Shown here: positions 6,327 through 12,034 of the stretch, in pieces
Layout of the letters: each line of letters starts with the position of its first letter
Position numbering within the stretch: position 1 is the stretch's first letter
Source: Methanobacterium sp.
GTDB lineage: Archaea > Methanobacteriota > Methanobacteria > Methanobacteriales > Methanobacteriaceae
Reading direction: 5' to 3'
NCBI GenBank assembly: GCA_015661405.1
Contig: JACWMK010000068.1
Location: 1-12,034 of the forward strand
Length of the DNA stretch: 12,034 nucleotides
Notes under the pieces: generated by a model
What the model was told of the DNA's origin: nothing
Seen by the model: the letters and a program-made list of their open reading frames with translations, nothing else
Database searches by the model: none
Made by a program: the position numbers and the translations under genes

Positions 6327-7562
6327 ATGGGAAATCAATTCTTAAATATAATGAATCCTGAAGATGCGGAAAAAATCATTTCAACTCTTCCATTTAAAAA
6401 AAGAGTAGAAAAGTTAACTATAAAGAATGCTTACCAAAGAGTACTCTCAGAAAATATATATGCACCTATTAATTTACCCCCATTCAAAAGAGCAGCCATG
6501 GACGGCTACGCATTAAAAGCGGAAGATACTTTCAAAGCATCAGAAGATAAACCAACTTCTTTAAAACTTTTAGAAGTAGTAATGGCAGGTGAAGTCCCAC
6601 AAAATAAAGTAGAAGAAGGAACCTGCATTGAAGTAAGCACCGGTGCACCCATACCGGATGGTGCCGATGCAGTAATCATGATAGAATTCGCTGAAAAAAA
6701 CGATGAAAATATCCTGATACTTGAAAGTGTAGCTTCCGGAGCTAATATAGCAGATGAAGGTTCTGATGTAAAGAAAGGAGACCTTTTACTCACGGAAGGA
6801 GAATTCCTCACACCAGATAAAATCGGCGTTTTAAGTGCAATTGGTCATCCCAAAATCCCCGTATATGTTCAACCCCAAGTAGCAGTAATTTCCACTGGAA
6901 ATGAAATAATAAAACTTAACGAAAAGCTGGATTATGGGAAAATATACGACATAAACTCTTATACCATATACAATGCAGTGAAATCCTGCGGATGTCAACC
7001 AATACACTCTGAAATAGTAAAAGATGATTTTGAAATCTTAAAAAATAAAATTATAGAATTTAAAGATGCAGATATTATTATAACATCTGGCGGAACTTCA
7101 GCAGGTGCTGGAGACGTGTTAAGACTGGTTTTAGATGAGATGGGTGAAGTCTTAGTTCACGGAATAGCAGTTAAACCAGGTAAACCAACTATAGTGGGTT
7201 TAATCAAAGATGAAAATGAAGATCAAATCATATTCGGACTCCCAGGATACCCAGTATCAGCTTTAATGATTTTCTATGTTTTCGTCGCTCCATTTTTAAG
7301 GAAAATATCATCCTTAAATGATATAGATGGAGGAAATAACACTATAAAACTTGAACTATCCCGAAGATTTAGACCCGCACGTGGAAGAAAACAATATGTA
7401 TTAGTAAAAATACAGGAAAATAAAGCACATCCAATTTTAAAGGATTCAGGTGCAATAACCTCTCTTGCCGAAGCTGATGGATATTTTGAGGTGCCTAAAA
7501 ACGTTGAGATACTGGATGAAGGGTCAACTGTTACAGTAGTACCTCTTTATTATTTTAAATAA
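6327..7562 (+). CDS. moeA: Molybdopterin molybdotransferase MoeA
   Basis: It inserts molybdate (or tungstate in many methanogens) into adenylylated molybdopterin, the last step in making the cofactor used by formylmethanofuran dehydrogenase and formate dehydrogenase. The 411 residues cover the full family length. Motifs: LPPFKRAAMDGYALKAED (50-67, with the conserved Asp59), STGAPIPDGADAV (104-116), VISTGNEI (187-194), the MoCF-fold phosphate loop TSGGTSAGAGDV (253-264), HGIAVKPGKPT (278-288), and FGLPGYPVSA (303-312). The C-terminal beta domain follows (about 335-411). The ATG at 6327 is preceded by a modest SD-like AAGTGATGA; a second in-frame ATG at 6351 has none. Methanogens often carry two moeA paralogues, and I cannot tell which this is. 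It stands alone, with no other cofactor genes in the window. Confidence 0.96.
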   Translation: MGNQFLNIMNPEDAEKIISTLPFKKRVEKLTIKNAYQRVLSENIYAPINLPPFKRAAMDGYALKAEDTFKASEDKPTSLKLLEVVMAGEVPQNKVEEGTCIEVSTGAPIPDGADAVIMIEFAEKNDENILILESVASGANIADEGSDVKKGDLLLTEGEFLTPDKIGVLSAIGHPKIPVYVQPQVAVISTGNEIIKLNEKLDYGKIYDINSYTIYNAVKSCGCQPIHSEIVKDDFEILKNKIIEFKDADIIITSGGTSAGAGDVLRLVLDEMGEVLVHGIAVKPGKPTIVGLIKDENEDQIIFGLPGYPVSALMIFYVFVAPFLRKISSLNDIDGGNNTIKLELSRRFRPARGRKQYVLVKIQENKAHPILKDSGAITSLAEADGYFEVPKNVEILDEGSTVTVVPLYYFK

Positions 7563-7629
7563 GAATTTACACTAACTTTGTGATTTAAAAGTAATTTAGG
7601 GGCTGTAAAGTTATTGGGTTGTTGGGATA

Positions 7630-7663
7630 AATTTTTTTTATTTAAAAAAAAAAATATTTTTTC
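7630..7663 (+). terminator. moeA terminator
   Basis: About 70 nt past the moeA stop, T8 (7632-7639) is followed by TTT and a long A-run, then T6 (about 7657-7662). The T8 and A-run can pair as an all-AT stem. Two T-runs in series are typical for archaeal termination. Confidence 0.5.
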
Positions 7664-7746
7664 TTATATTTATTTTGTTCTTTAATTATGATTTTAGTGC
7701 ATTAAACTTAAATAAAAGATGAGAATAGATATATTACCTTGTTCAG

Positions 7747-7824
7747 TGAAATTATACTTAATTTCAGTTGCTGTATTGGTTCCTTTGCGTCTTAAACTTT
7801 CCGATTTGGGTTTGAGGAAACCAA
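7747..7824. other. Two closely spaced hairpins, possible structured RNA
   Basis: TGAAATTA-tact-TAATTTCA (7747-7766) is a perfect 8-bp stem with a 4-nt loop. TTGG(G)TTT-gagg-AAACCAA (7806-7824) is a 7-bp stem with one bulged G and a GAGG loop, flanked by AAACTT (7794-7799) and AAGTTT (7823-7828), which could extend it. Both stems can form on either strand, so the direction of any transcript is unknown. Confidence 0.3.
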
Positions 7825-8092
7825 GTTTTGAAAAAGTACTATAATGGAAGATTTCATAAGGCTTAAAATCCCTTGAAATACAGAATAAACATTTGAATTT
7901 ACTTTTACGAGTCCCATAAATATACTAATTTTTTAACACTCATCAGGATTAGATCTAAAAAAAATATAAAGATTTTATTAAATTTTTTACCATTGTAATA
8001 CTTTTATTAAAGAAATTTTCAAATTATAAAAATTTTTAAGGTACTTTAAGGGATCTGAAAAAGAGATAATAGACGTTATTTTAATGTTTATC

Positions 8093-8125
8093 GGACCTAG
8101 AATACCCGGTTCTGCGAATTTTTTT
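8093..8125 (+). terminator. Orphan terminator-like hairpin
   Basis: GGACC (8093-8097) can pair with GGTTC (8108-8112), including one G-T wobble, around a 10-nt loop, and T7 follows at 8119-8125. It is GC-rich for this region. It lies more than 500 nt beyond moeA, so if real it would end an unannotated transcript on the plus strand. Confidence 0.3.
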
Positions 8126-8278
8126 AATTGATTTTTAATATCAATAGTAATACTTTTCCTAAATAATTTACAAAATATTTTTTTCTAAACATTTCTTCTT
8201 TAACTATAAATTATTTTTTTTATCTCATCTCTTATTAACTTGTACGTATTTATCCTTTTCTTAATACTATACATGAAT

Positions 8279-8473
8279 TTTATATAATATAAATAGTGAG
8301 AACATTTAATCCATTTCAATCTTCATAACTCTTCATCTTGAACTTTTTTTATTATCACTGTTTTATTTACAAAGACAAATGGAAAACCGGGACACAAAAA
8401 CACGGAAAATAAATCAACAAACAATAACTTTTACAGACCTGTAATTTCATAAACTTCCAAACTTTTTTTTTTT
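8279..8473 (+). ncRNA. Candidate small transcript between TATA-like box and T11
   Basis: TTTATATA (8279-8286) resembles an archaeal TATA box. A start about 26 nt downstream (near 8310) and a stop at T11 (8463-8473) would define a transcript of about 160 nt with no usable reading frame. The span is rich in A and C on the plus strand (about 8360-8430) and contains the dyad TTACAG-AC-CTGTAA (8431-8444). There is no family match I can name. Confidence 0.2.
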
Positions 8474-8581
8474 AATTGTTCATTTTAAAATTTAATTTTT
8501 TTTCTAGGTGAATACCCATTCAACATCCTTATTAAAAGCAATCATCTCATTATAAATGATTTAATACTATTAAACCATAAG

Positions 8582-8591
8582 TATATATTTA
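8582..8591 (+). promoter_or_regulatory. Candidate promoter of the PH-domain gene
   Basis: TATATATTTA lies about 73 nt before the ATG at 8660. A start about 26 nt downstream leaves a leader of about 45-50 nt containing the palindrome ATGATCAT (8603-8610) near the start point and the SD GGAGAG (8647-8652). Confidence 0.4.
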
Positions 8592-8659
8592 GAAATCGCT
8601 TGATGATCATTCACAGATGAAAATAATTTTTTTATTTAAAAAAGTTGGAGAGATTTTAA

Positions 8660-9316
8660 ATGACTGAAATGGAGAGTACCCCGCAACAACCTAGGGAAAA
8701 AGTTTTATTTGATACCAGACCCCGATTTACAATTACATTAAGTTCATCTTTCATTAAATTCTTCATTTTACTAGTATTAATATATTTATTTACAACCATA
8801 TTAGCGTCTGTGGCTTCGATCCAAAATATTCTGGTTAACTATGTGAGATTACCTCTAGTGGAATCTGTCAGTTATTTAATAGTCCTATTAATATTTGTAC
8901 TTTTTTTATGGATTCTATGGGATATTATTTCATGGAGAGCAATCCATTACATGCTAACCACCGACAGAGTAGTGGTTGAAAGAGGTGTAATAAGGAAATA
9001 TAAGGTTTACATGCACTATAATAAAATTCAGGATGTAGATATATCACAGGGAATAATGGAAAGAATTTTTAAGGCGGGTGACATTGTAATATGGGGTGGC
9101 CATGACCGTACCCAGTTGATAATGGAACATGTACCGAACCCTGCTCAAGTAGATAACACTATAAATCGACTGATCCAAGGGGATGATATTGGATTCAGGA
9201 AACATCAACGATCCGAAGATCGTAAATCAGTAATTAACGATTATGGCAAAAAATTTAAACAATCCGAAGACGATAACTCCGTGATAAATGATCACGACAA
9301 AAAATTTAAACAATAA
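8660..9316 (+). CDS. Two-helix membrane protein with bacterial PH (bPH2/YdbS-like) domain
   Basis: The 218-residue protein has a short polar N-terminus, two hydrophobic helices (about 31-53 and 69-92) and then a domain of the bPH2 (DUF304) type. The domain begins at WRAIHYMLTTDRVVVERG (92-109) and runs through the HYNKIQDVDISQG (119-131) and IFKAGDIVIWGG (136-147) segments; this order of helices, an 'LTDRRV..RG' entry and a 'Q.V.....I.R....G.I' core is the family pattern. The domain should face the cytoplasm. The molecular role of archaeal members is unknown to me. The last 34 residues are two copies of a charged 17-residue unit, ending at the stop. The ATG follows GGAGAG. The stop lies 17 bp from the convergent end of the kdpD second frame, with no strong terminator between them, so the 3' ends of the transcripts may overlap. 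Confidence 0.88.
   Translation: MTEMESTPQQPREKVLFDTRPRFTITLSSSFIKFFILLVLIYLFTTILASVASIQNILVNYVRLPLVESVSYLIVLLIFVLFLWILWDIISWRAIHYMLTTDRVVVERGVIRKYKVYMHYNKIQDVDISQGIMERIFKAGDIVIWGGHDRTQLIMEHVPNPAQVDNTINRLIQGDDIGFRKHQRSEDRKSVINDYGKKFKQSEDDNSVINDHDKKFKQ
9212..9313 (+). repeat. Two tandem 51-bp coding repeats
   Basis: Residues 185-201 (SEDRKSVINDYGKKFKQ) and 202-218 (SEDDNSVINDHDKKFKQ) are tandem copies, encoded by 9212-9262 and 9263-9313. I count 11 nucleotide differences in 51, of which five fall in codons that keep the same residue. The copies are therefore not very recent, and the protein repeat seems to have been kept. The final copy ends at the stop codon. Confidence 0.9.
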
Positions 9317-9333
9317 ACAAAAGGAATTAAATA

Positions 9334-9921
9334 TTATTTCTTTTCAGGGATGAAATTTGATAAAGCTAATGAAATAACACTAGCAAATGCCTCAATTAAA
9401 TGCCTCTGTTCAGTACTTATTTTAACATCTGAAGATAACGCCATAACACCCATAATCTTCTCTTGAGCCTTTAATGGAATATGAAACCATTTAGATGAGG
9501 ATAATGTTTCAGTTCCATATCCTGCAGCCTTTCCATGTTGAAAAGCCCAAGTTGCCACCCCATTTTCATGTTCATCAAAATCTCTTTTAGTTCCAAATCG
9601 TGAAACAACCTCTAGATTATTAGTAGTACTGGGTAAGAGTATTAAAACATCATAATTAAATGATTCAGATATATATCTAGTGCTTTTTTCTAAAATAGTA
9701 TCTAAATCATGCGAAGTTAACAAATCCTTACTTAAATCATACAATGAAGATATAAATGTTTCACGTTGACGGGTGTATCCCACCTGCTTCTTAACAGTAT
9801 CTGCTAATAAACTGGTTATAACTCCAACTATTAATAACACTAGAAATGTAGGGATGAAACGTACATCACTAACACTAAATGAAAAATATGGTTGAACAAA
9901 GAAGAAATCAAAATTCCACAT
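9334..9921 (-). CDS. kdpD: KdpD second fragment: one membrane helix plus GAF domain, no kinase
   Basis: The 195 residues match the middle of KdpD. FDFFFVQP (4-11) and FSVSDVRFIPTF (15-26) correspond to the end of the KdpD membrane region, followed by one helix (about 21-42). TRQRETFISSLYDLSKDLL (about 50-68) is the linker helix. A GAF domain (about 72-190) keeps the KdpD features WAFQHGKAAGYGTETL and IPLKAQEKIMGVMAL. It ends at LSNFIPEKK, exactly where the HisKA domain should begin, so neither the phospho-accepting His nor the ATPase domain is present. The ATG (9921) has no clear SD and overlaps the first fragment by 14 nt in the +1 frame. It may be translated by re-initiation, fused by frameshifting, or be a decaying remnant. 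Confidence 0.85.
   Translation of the reverse strand: MWNFDFFFVQPYFSFSVSDVRFIPTFLVLLIVGVITSLLADTVKKQVGYTRQRETFISSLYDLSKDLLTSHDLDTILEKSTRYISESFNYDVLILLPSTTNNLEVVSRFGTKRDFDEHENGVATWAFQHGKAAGYGTETLSSSKWFHIPLKAQEKIMGVMALSSDVKISTEQRHLIEAFASVISLALSNFIPEKK
9908..9921 (-). other. Overlap of the kdpD frames with TTT-TGA slip-prone stop
   Basis: The first fragment ends ...GAA TTT TGA. If tRNA-Phe on TTT (9913-9911) moved +1 onto TTT (9912-9910), the next codon would be GAT and reading would continue as VEF-DFFFVQP, exactly where KdpD homology resumes. The layout resembles the CTT-TGA site of bacterial prfB, but there is no strong SD-like stimulator upstream. A plain frameshift mutation explains it equally well. 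Confidence 0.35.
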
Positions 9922-11194
9922 AAGGTCTTATCAAAAAACAAATGACCACGGTAATACCAATACTTAAAAAACTTAAAGCATAAGGTCTCCAATTATATTT
10001 AACCGTATCTAAATCCATTATTAAACTTTCAGGATTTGCTTTATGTTTATCCTCATTTTCCACTACTAGTATTTGAGCATCACTCTTTTTGATAACCTGA
10101 TTAATCACAGAACCCCTTACTAATTCTTGCCATCGAGATCTCTGTGAATGACCCATTAGAATAAGTGTTATATTTTTAGAGGCTGCAAATGATACTATCT
10201 CATCTGCTATTGAACCAGTTAAACGAAAAACCTTACCTTCAAGTTCTTCAGTAAGTTCCAGATTTTTCTCAAGTTGAATAGATTCTTCTTGCTTCAAGGT
10301 GAATCGGTAGGATGGTTCCACATACACTGCGAACCATTCTGAATTAAAACGATCAGCTAATCTATTTGCAATACGGATAAGTCTCATAGAAGAATTACTG
10401 GGACTGACACATACCATGATGCGGTTGCTGGTTTCCCATGGTCCTAGAATATTATCTTTTTTCAGATAACGATCCATATCATAATCCACATGTAATGTGG
10501 CGTAACGCAGAGCAAGTTCTCTTAAAGCAACCAGATTTCTCTTCTTAAAAAAACTTTTGATAGCTTGTTCAGCTTTCTCTGGGATGTAAACCTTACCTTC
10601 ATTCATCCTCTCAATTAACTCATCTATCGGTAAGTCAACAAGCTCTATTTTATCTGCAATTTCAATAATTCTATCTGGAACAGTTTCTTTAACTTCAACA
10701 CCAGTTATTTCCTTTACAATATCATTTATACTTTCAATATGCTGTATATTTACTGTGGTGTAAACATTAATACCAGCATTAAGAAGTTCTTCTACATCAT
10801 GATACCGCTTCAAATGCCGTGTACCTGGAACATTAGTGTGTGCGAGTTCATCCACCAACACAAATTCCGGTTTCCTCTCTAAAACCGCGTCTAAATCTAA
10901 TTCTTCCAGTATAATGCCTTTATAATTTATTTTCTGTCGAGGTATAATTTCTAAATCTTTAAGAAGCTTTTCTGTTTCCGTTCTACCATGAGTTTCAACT
11001 AAACCTACTACAACATCTTTATTTCGATCCTGGAGAACACGAGCTTCACTAAGCATTCTATAAGTTTTACCAACACCAGCAACGAATCCTAAAAAAATTT
11101 TTAAATAACCATTATGATTTGTATCACCTCCTTCTTCTTCTTTTATTAACCTTAATAATTCATCAGGGTCAGGTCTTTTAGGTTCGTCTGTCAT
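9908..11194 (-). CDS. kdpD: KdpD N-terminal fragment: KdpD and Usp domains plus one helix
   Basis: The 428 residues correspond to the cytoplasmic sensor half of KdpD, which senses K+ limitation for the Kdp pump. The KdpD domain (about 8-215) has a Walker A motif GFVAGVGKT (36-44), Walker B FVLVDE (111-116), and the hallmark DELAHTNVPGTRH (115-127). A Usp-like domain (about 256-380) follows, with SPS (264-266) and WFAVY (287-291) separated by 20 residues. This is close to the cyclic-di-AMP signature described for Staphylococcus aureus KdpD. One membrane helix (about 405-424) precedes the stop. The ATG at 11194 gives the usual N-terminus (RPDPDELL); its SD is weak (AAGGAAA). It lies 28 bp after kdpC in the kdp operon. 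The full-length bacterial protein is about 900 residues, so this is under half. Confidence 0.92.
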   Translation of the reverse strand: MTDEPKRPDPDELLRLIKEEEGGDTNHNGYLKIFLGFVAGVGKTYRMLSEARVLQDRNKDVVVGLVETHGRTETEKLLKDLEIIPRQKINYKGIILEELDLDAVLERKPEFVLVDELAHTNVPGTRHLKRYHDVEELLNAGINVYTTVNIQHIESINDIVKEITGVEVKETVPDRIIEIADKIELVDLPIDELIERMNEGKVYIPEKAEQAIKSFFKKRNLVALRELALRYATLHVDYDMDRYLKKDNILGPWETSNRIMVCVSPSNSSMRLIRIANRLADRFNSEWFAVYVEPSYRFTLKQEESIQLEKNLELTEELEGKVFRLTGSIADEIVSFAASKNITLILMGHSQRSRWQELVRGSVINQVIKKSDAQILVVENEDKHKANPESLIMDLDTVKYNWRPYALSFLSIGITVVICFLIRPYVEF

Positions 11195-11222
11195 TTTATA
11201 GTGTCAATTTCCTTATCTATTT

Positions 11223-11780
11223 TTATTGATTAAGTTTATCTAAGGCTATGTTAAGTGTTAAAACGTTGACTATAGGTGGGTCGAGTAATTGATATTGCTC
11301 ATTTTCAGTTACAATTGCACTTACTTCTGATTGACTTATATTTCTGGCTGCAGCAATTCTCGGTACTTGAATCATAGCTGAACTCGCATATATATCACTA
11401 TCCAATCCACTAGCGGATGCTTCAACTAAATCTGATGGAACCGTGGAGTTAGCTGGTAAATTATTTTCTTGTATTACCTGCAGCATATTAGCACTTACAT
11501 TACCAATCTCAGCCTGACTGTCAGGACCTAAATTAGTACCACCGGATGTGCTTGCATTGTAACTTATATAGGAAGGTCGTCCTTGGAAATACTGAGGACT
11601 AGAGAAGTTCTGTCCAATTAATTGAGAACCTATAACCACTCCATTCTCTTTGATTAATTCTCCGTTAGCTTGGCTGGGAAAAGCTACTTGAGTTATTCCT
11701 GTGATCACTAAGGGATAAATTACTCCGAATATTATGGTGAATACCGCAAATATTATAATGGCATTTTTGATTTCACTCAT
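11223..11780 (-). CDS. kdpC: KdpC subunit of the K+-transporting ATPase
   Basis: Accessory subunit of the high-affinity KdpFABC potassium pump, thought to stabilise the complex and aid ATP binding by KdpB. It has 185 residues, the usual size. One N-terminal membrane helix (about 8-28) is followed by an extracytoplasmic domain with the family motifs GSQLIGQNFSSPQYFQGRPS (51-70), DLVEASASGLDSDIYASSA (117-135), PRIAAARNIS (139-148) and VNVLTLNIALD (171-181). Its ATG (11780) overlaps the kdpB stop as ATGA, and GGGGG about 8 nt upstream serves as SD. Translation is probably coupled to kdpB. Confidence 0.97.
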   Translation of the reverse strand: MSEIKNAIIIFAVFTIIFGVIYPLVITGITQVAFPSQANGELIKENGVVIGSQLIGQNFSSPQYFQGRPSYISYNASTSGGTNLGPDSQAEIGNVSANMLQVIQENNLPANSTVPSDLVEASASGLDSDIYASSAMIQVPRIAAARNISQSEVSAIVTENEQYQLLDPPIVNVLTLNIALDKLNQ

Positions 11781-12034
11781 ATCTGAACCCCCAAACCTAA
11801 AAAGGTAATTACCATGTCAATAGCCTTTATACCAATAAATGGTATAATCAAACCGCCAACACCGTATATAAGCATATTCAATCCTAAAAGTCTTGAAACT
11901 GAAGATGTAGCACGGAATTTAACTCCACTCAACGAGAGAGGAATTAATAAAGGTATTACGATGGCGTTAAAGATAACGGCAGAGAGAACTGCACTAGCAG
12001 GGCTACTGAGTTGCATAATATTTAAAACACCAAT
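11777..12034 (-). CDS. kdpB: KdpB, catalytic P-type ATPase subunit, C-terminal end only
   Basis: These are the last 85 residues of KdpB; the frame is open to the right edge of the window. LSSPASAVLSAVIFNAIVIP, LLIPLSLSGVKF, LLGLNMLIYGVGGLI and PFIGIKAIDMVITFLGLG are the terminal membrane helices of KdpB, with the conserved SAVIFNA and LIYG.GG.I.PF.GIK patterns. The ATPase core, with its phosphorylation motif, lies outside the window. Four-nucleotide ATGA overlap with kdpC shows the usual kdp(F)ABC order. Confidence 0.96.
   Translation of the reverse strand: MGVLNIMQLSSPASAVLSAVIFNAIVIPLLIPLSLSGVKFRATSSVSRLLGLNMLIYGVGGLIIPFIGIKAIDMVITFLGLGVQI

Larger units (their letters stand above)
7563..8659. 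other. 1.1-kb stretch with no convincing protein gene
   Basis: I found no frame here with an SD, normal codon use or a recognisable family. Most of it is extremely AT-rich with long A and T runs. Four islands stand out: 7741-7860 (about one third G+C by my count, two hairpins), 8093-8125 (hairpin plus T7), 8279-8473 (TATA-like box to T11), and 8582-8659 (promoter and leader of the next gene). The stretch may encode small RNAs or be a decayed locus. Confidence 0.7.

Noticed and set aside
6318..6361. C/D-box-like pattern (GTGATGA ... CTGA) at the start of moeA
   Set aside because: Only about 44 nt long, no clear internal C'/D' pair, and it overlaps the moeA start; GTGATGA is more simply the SD region.
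1..12034. tRNA, rRNA, CRISPR array, complete insertion sequence, defence or phage genes
   Set aside because: Read through both strands for these; no cloverleaf, regularly spaced repeats, intact transposase or phage-like gene was seen.

Overview
The window looks like chromosome of a low-G+C methanogen of the order Methanobacteriales, most likely Methanobacterium or a close relative. The reasons are archaeal-only genes (topoisomerase VI A and B, aIF1A, a Dim2-type KH protein, an archaeal-type GAPDH that reads very close to what I recall of the Methanothermus fervidus enzyme), AT-rich intergenic DNA with TATA-type promoters and oligo-T terminators, and Shine-Dalgarno (SD) sequences of the GGAGGTGA type. 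The species is inference.

Left block, 1-5930, all on the minus strand. Read in transcription order it is aIF1A (5930-5625), Rio1 kinase (5447-4680), Dim2-like KH protein (4577-4014), top6B (3866-2286), top6A (2293-1241) and gap (995 to the left edge, missing only about six C-terminal residues). The first three act in translation initiation and maturation of the small ribosomal subunit. Top6B and Top6A form the type IIB topoisomerase and their genes overlap by 8 nt. Several of these genes use TTG or GTG starts.

Centre, 5931-8659. A 396-bp divergent intergenic region holds the aIF1A promoter, a perfect dyad and an 11-bp direct repeat. Then come moeA on the plus strand (molybdenum/tungsten cofactor synthesis) and about 1.1 kb with no convincing protein gene. 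That gap contains hairpins, TATA-like boxes and T-runs that could delimit small RNAs, and a possible gene remnant.

Right block, 8660-12034. A plus-strand two-helix membrane protein with a bacterial-type PH domain ends in two tandem 17-residue repeats. It converges on the end of a minus-strand kdp operon: kdpB (3' end only), kdpC, and a kdpD homologue in two overlapping frames. The first frame carries the KdpD ATPase-like and Usp domains plus one membrane helix. The second carries one helix plus the GAF domain. There is no histidine kinase domain. About 35 residues (the middle membrane hairpin) are missing at the junction, where a TTT-TGA sequence would allow a +1 shift to rejoin the frames. 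This kinase-less, split KdpD is the most unusual thing in the window. Its Usp domain also keeps most of a cyclic-di-AMP binding signature, so potassium uptake may be controlled by nucleotide or protein contact instead of by phosphorylation.
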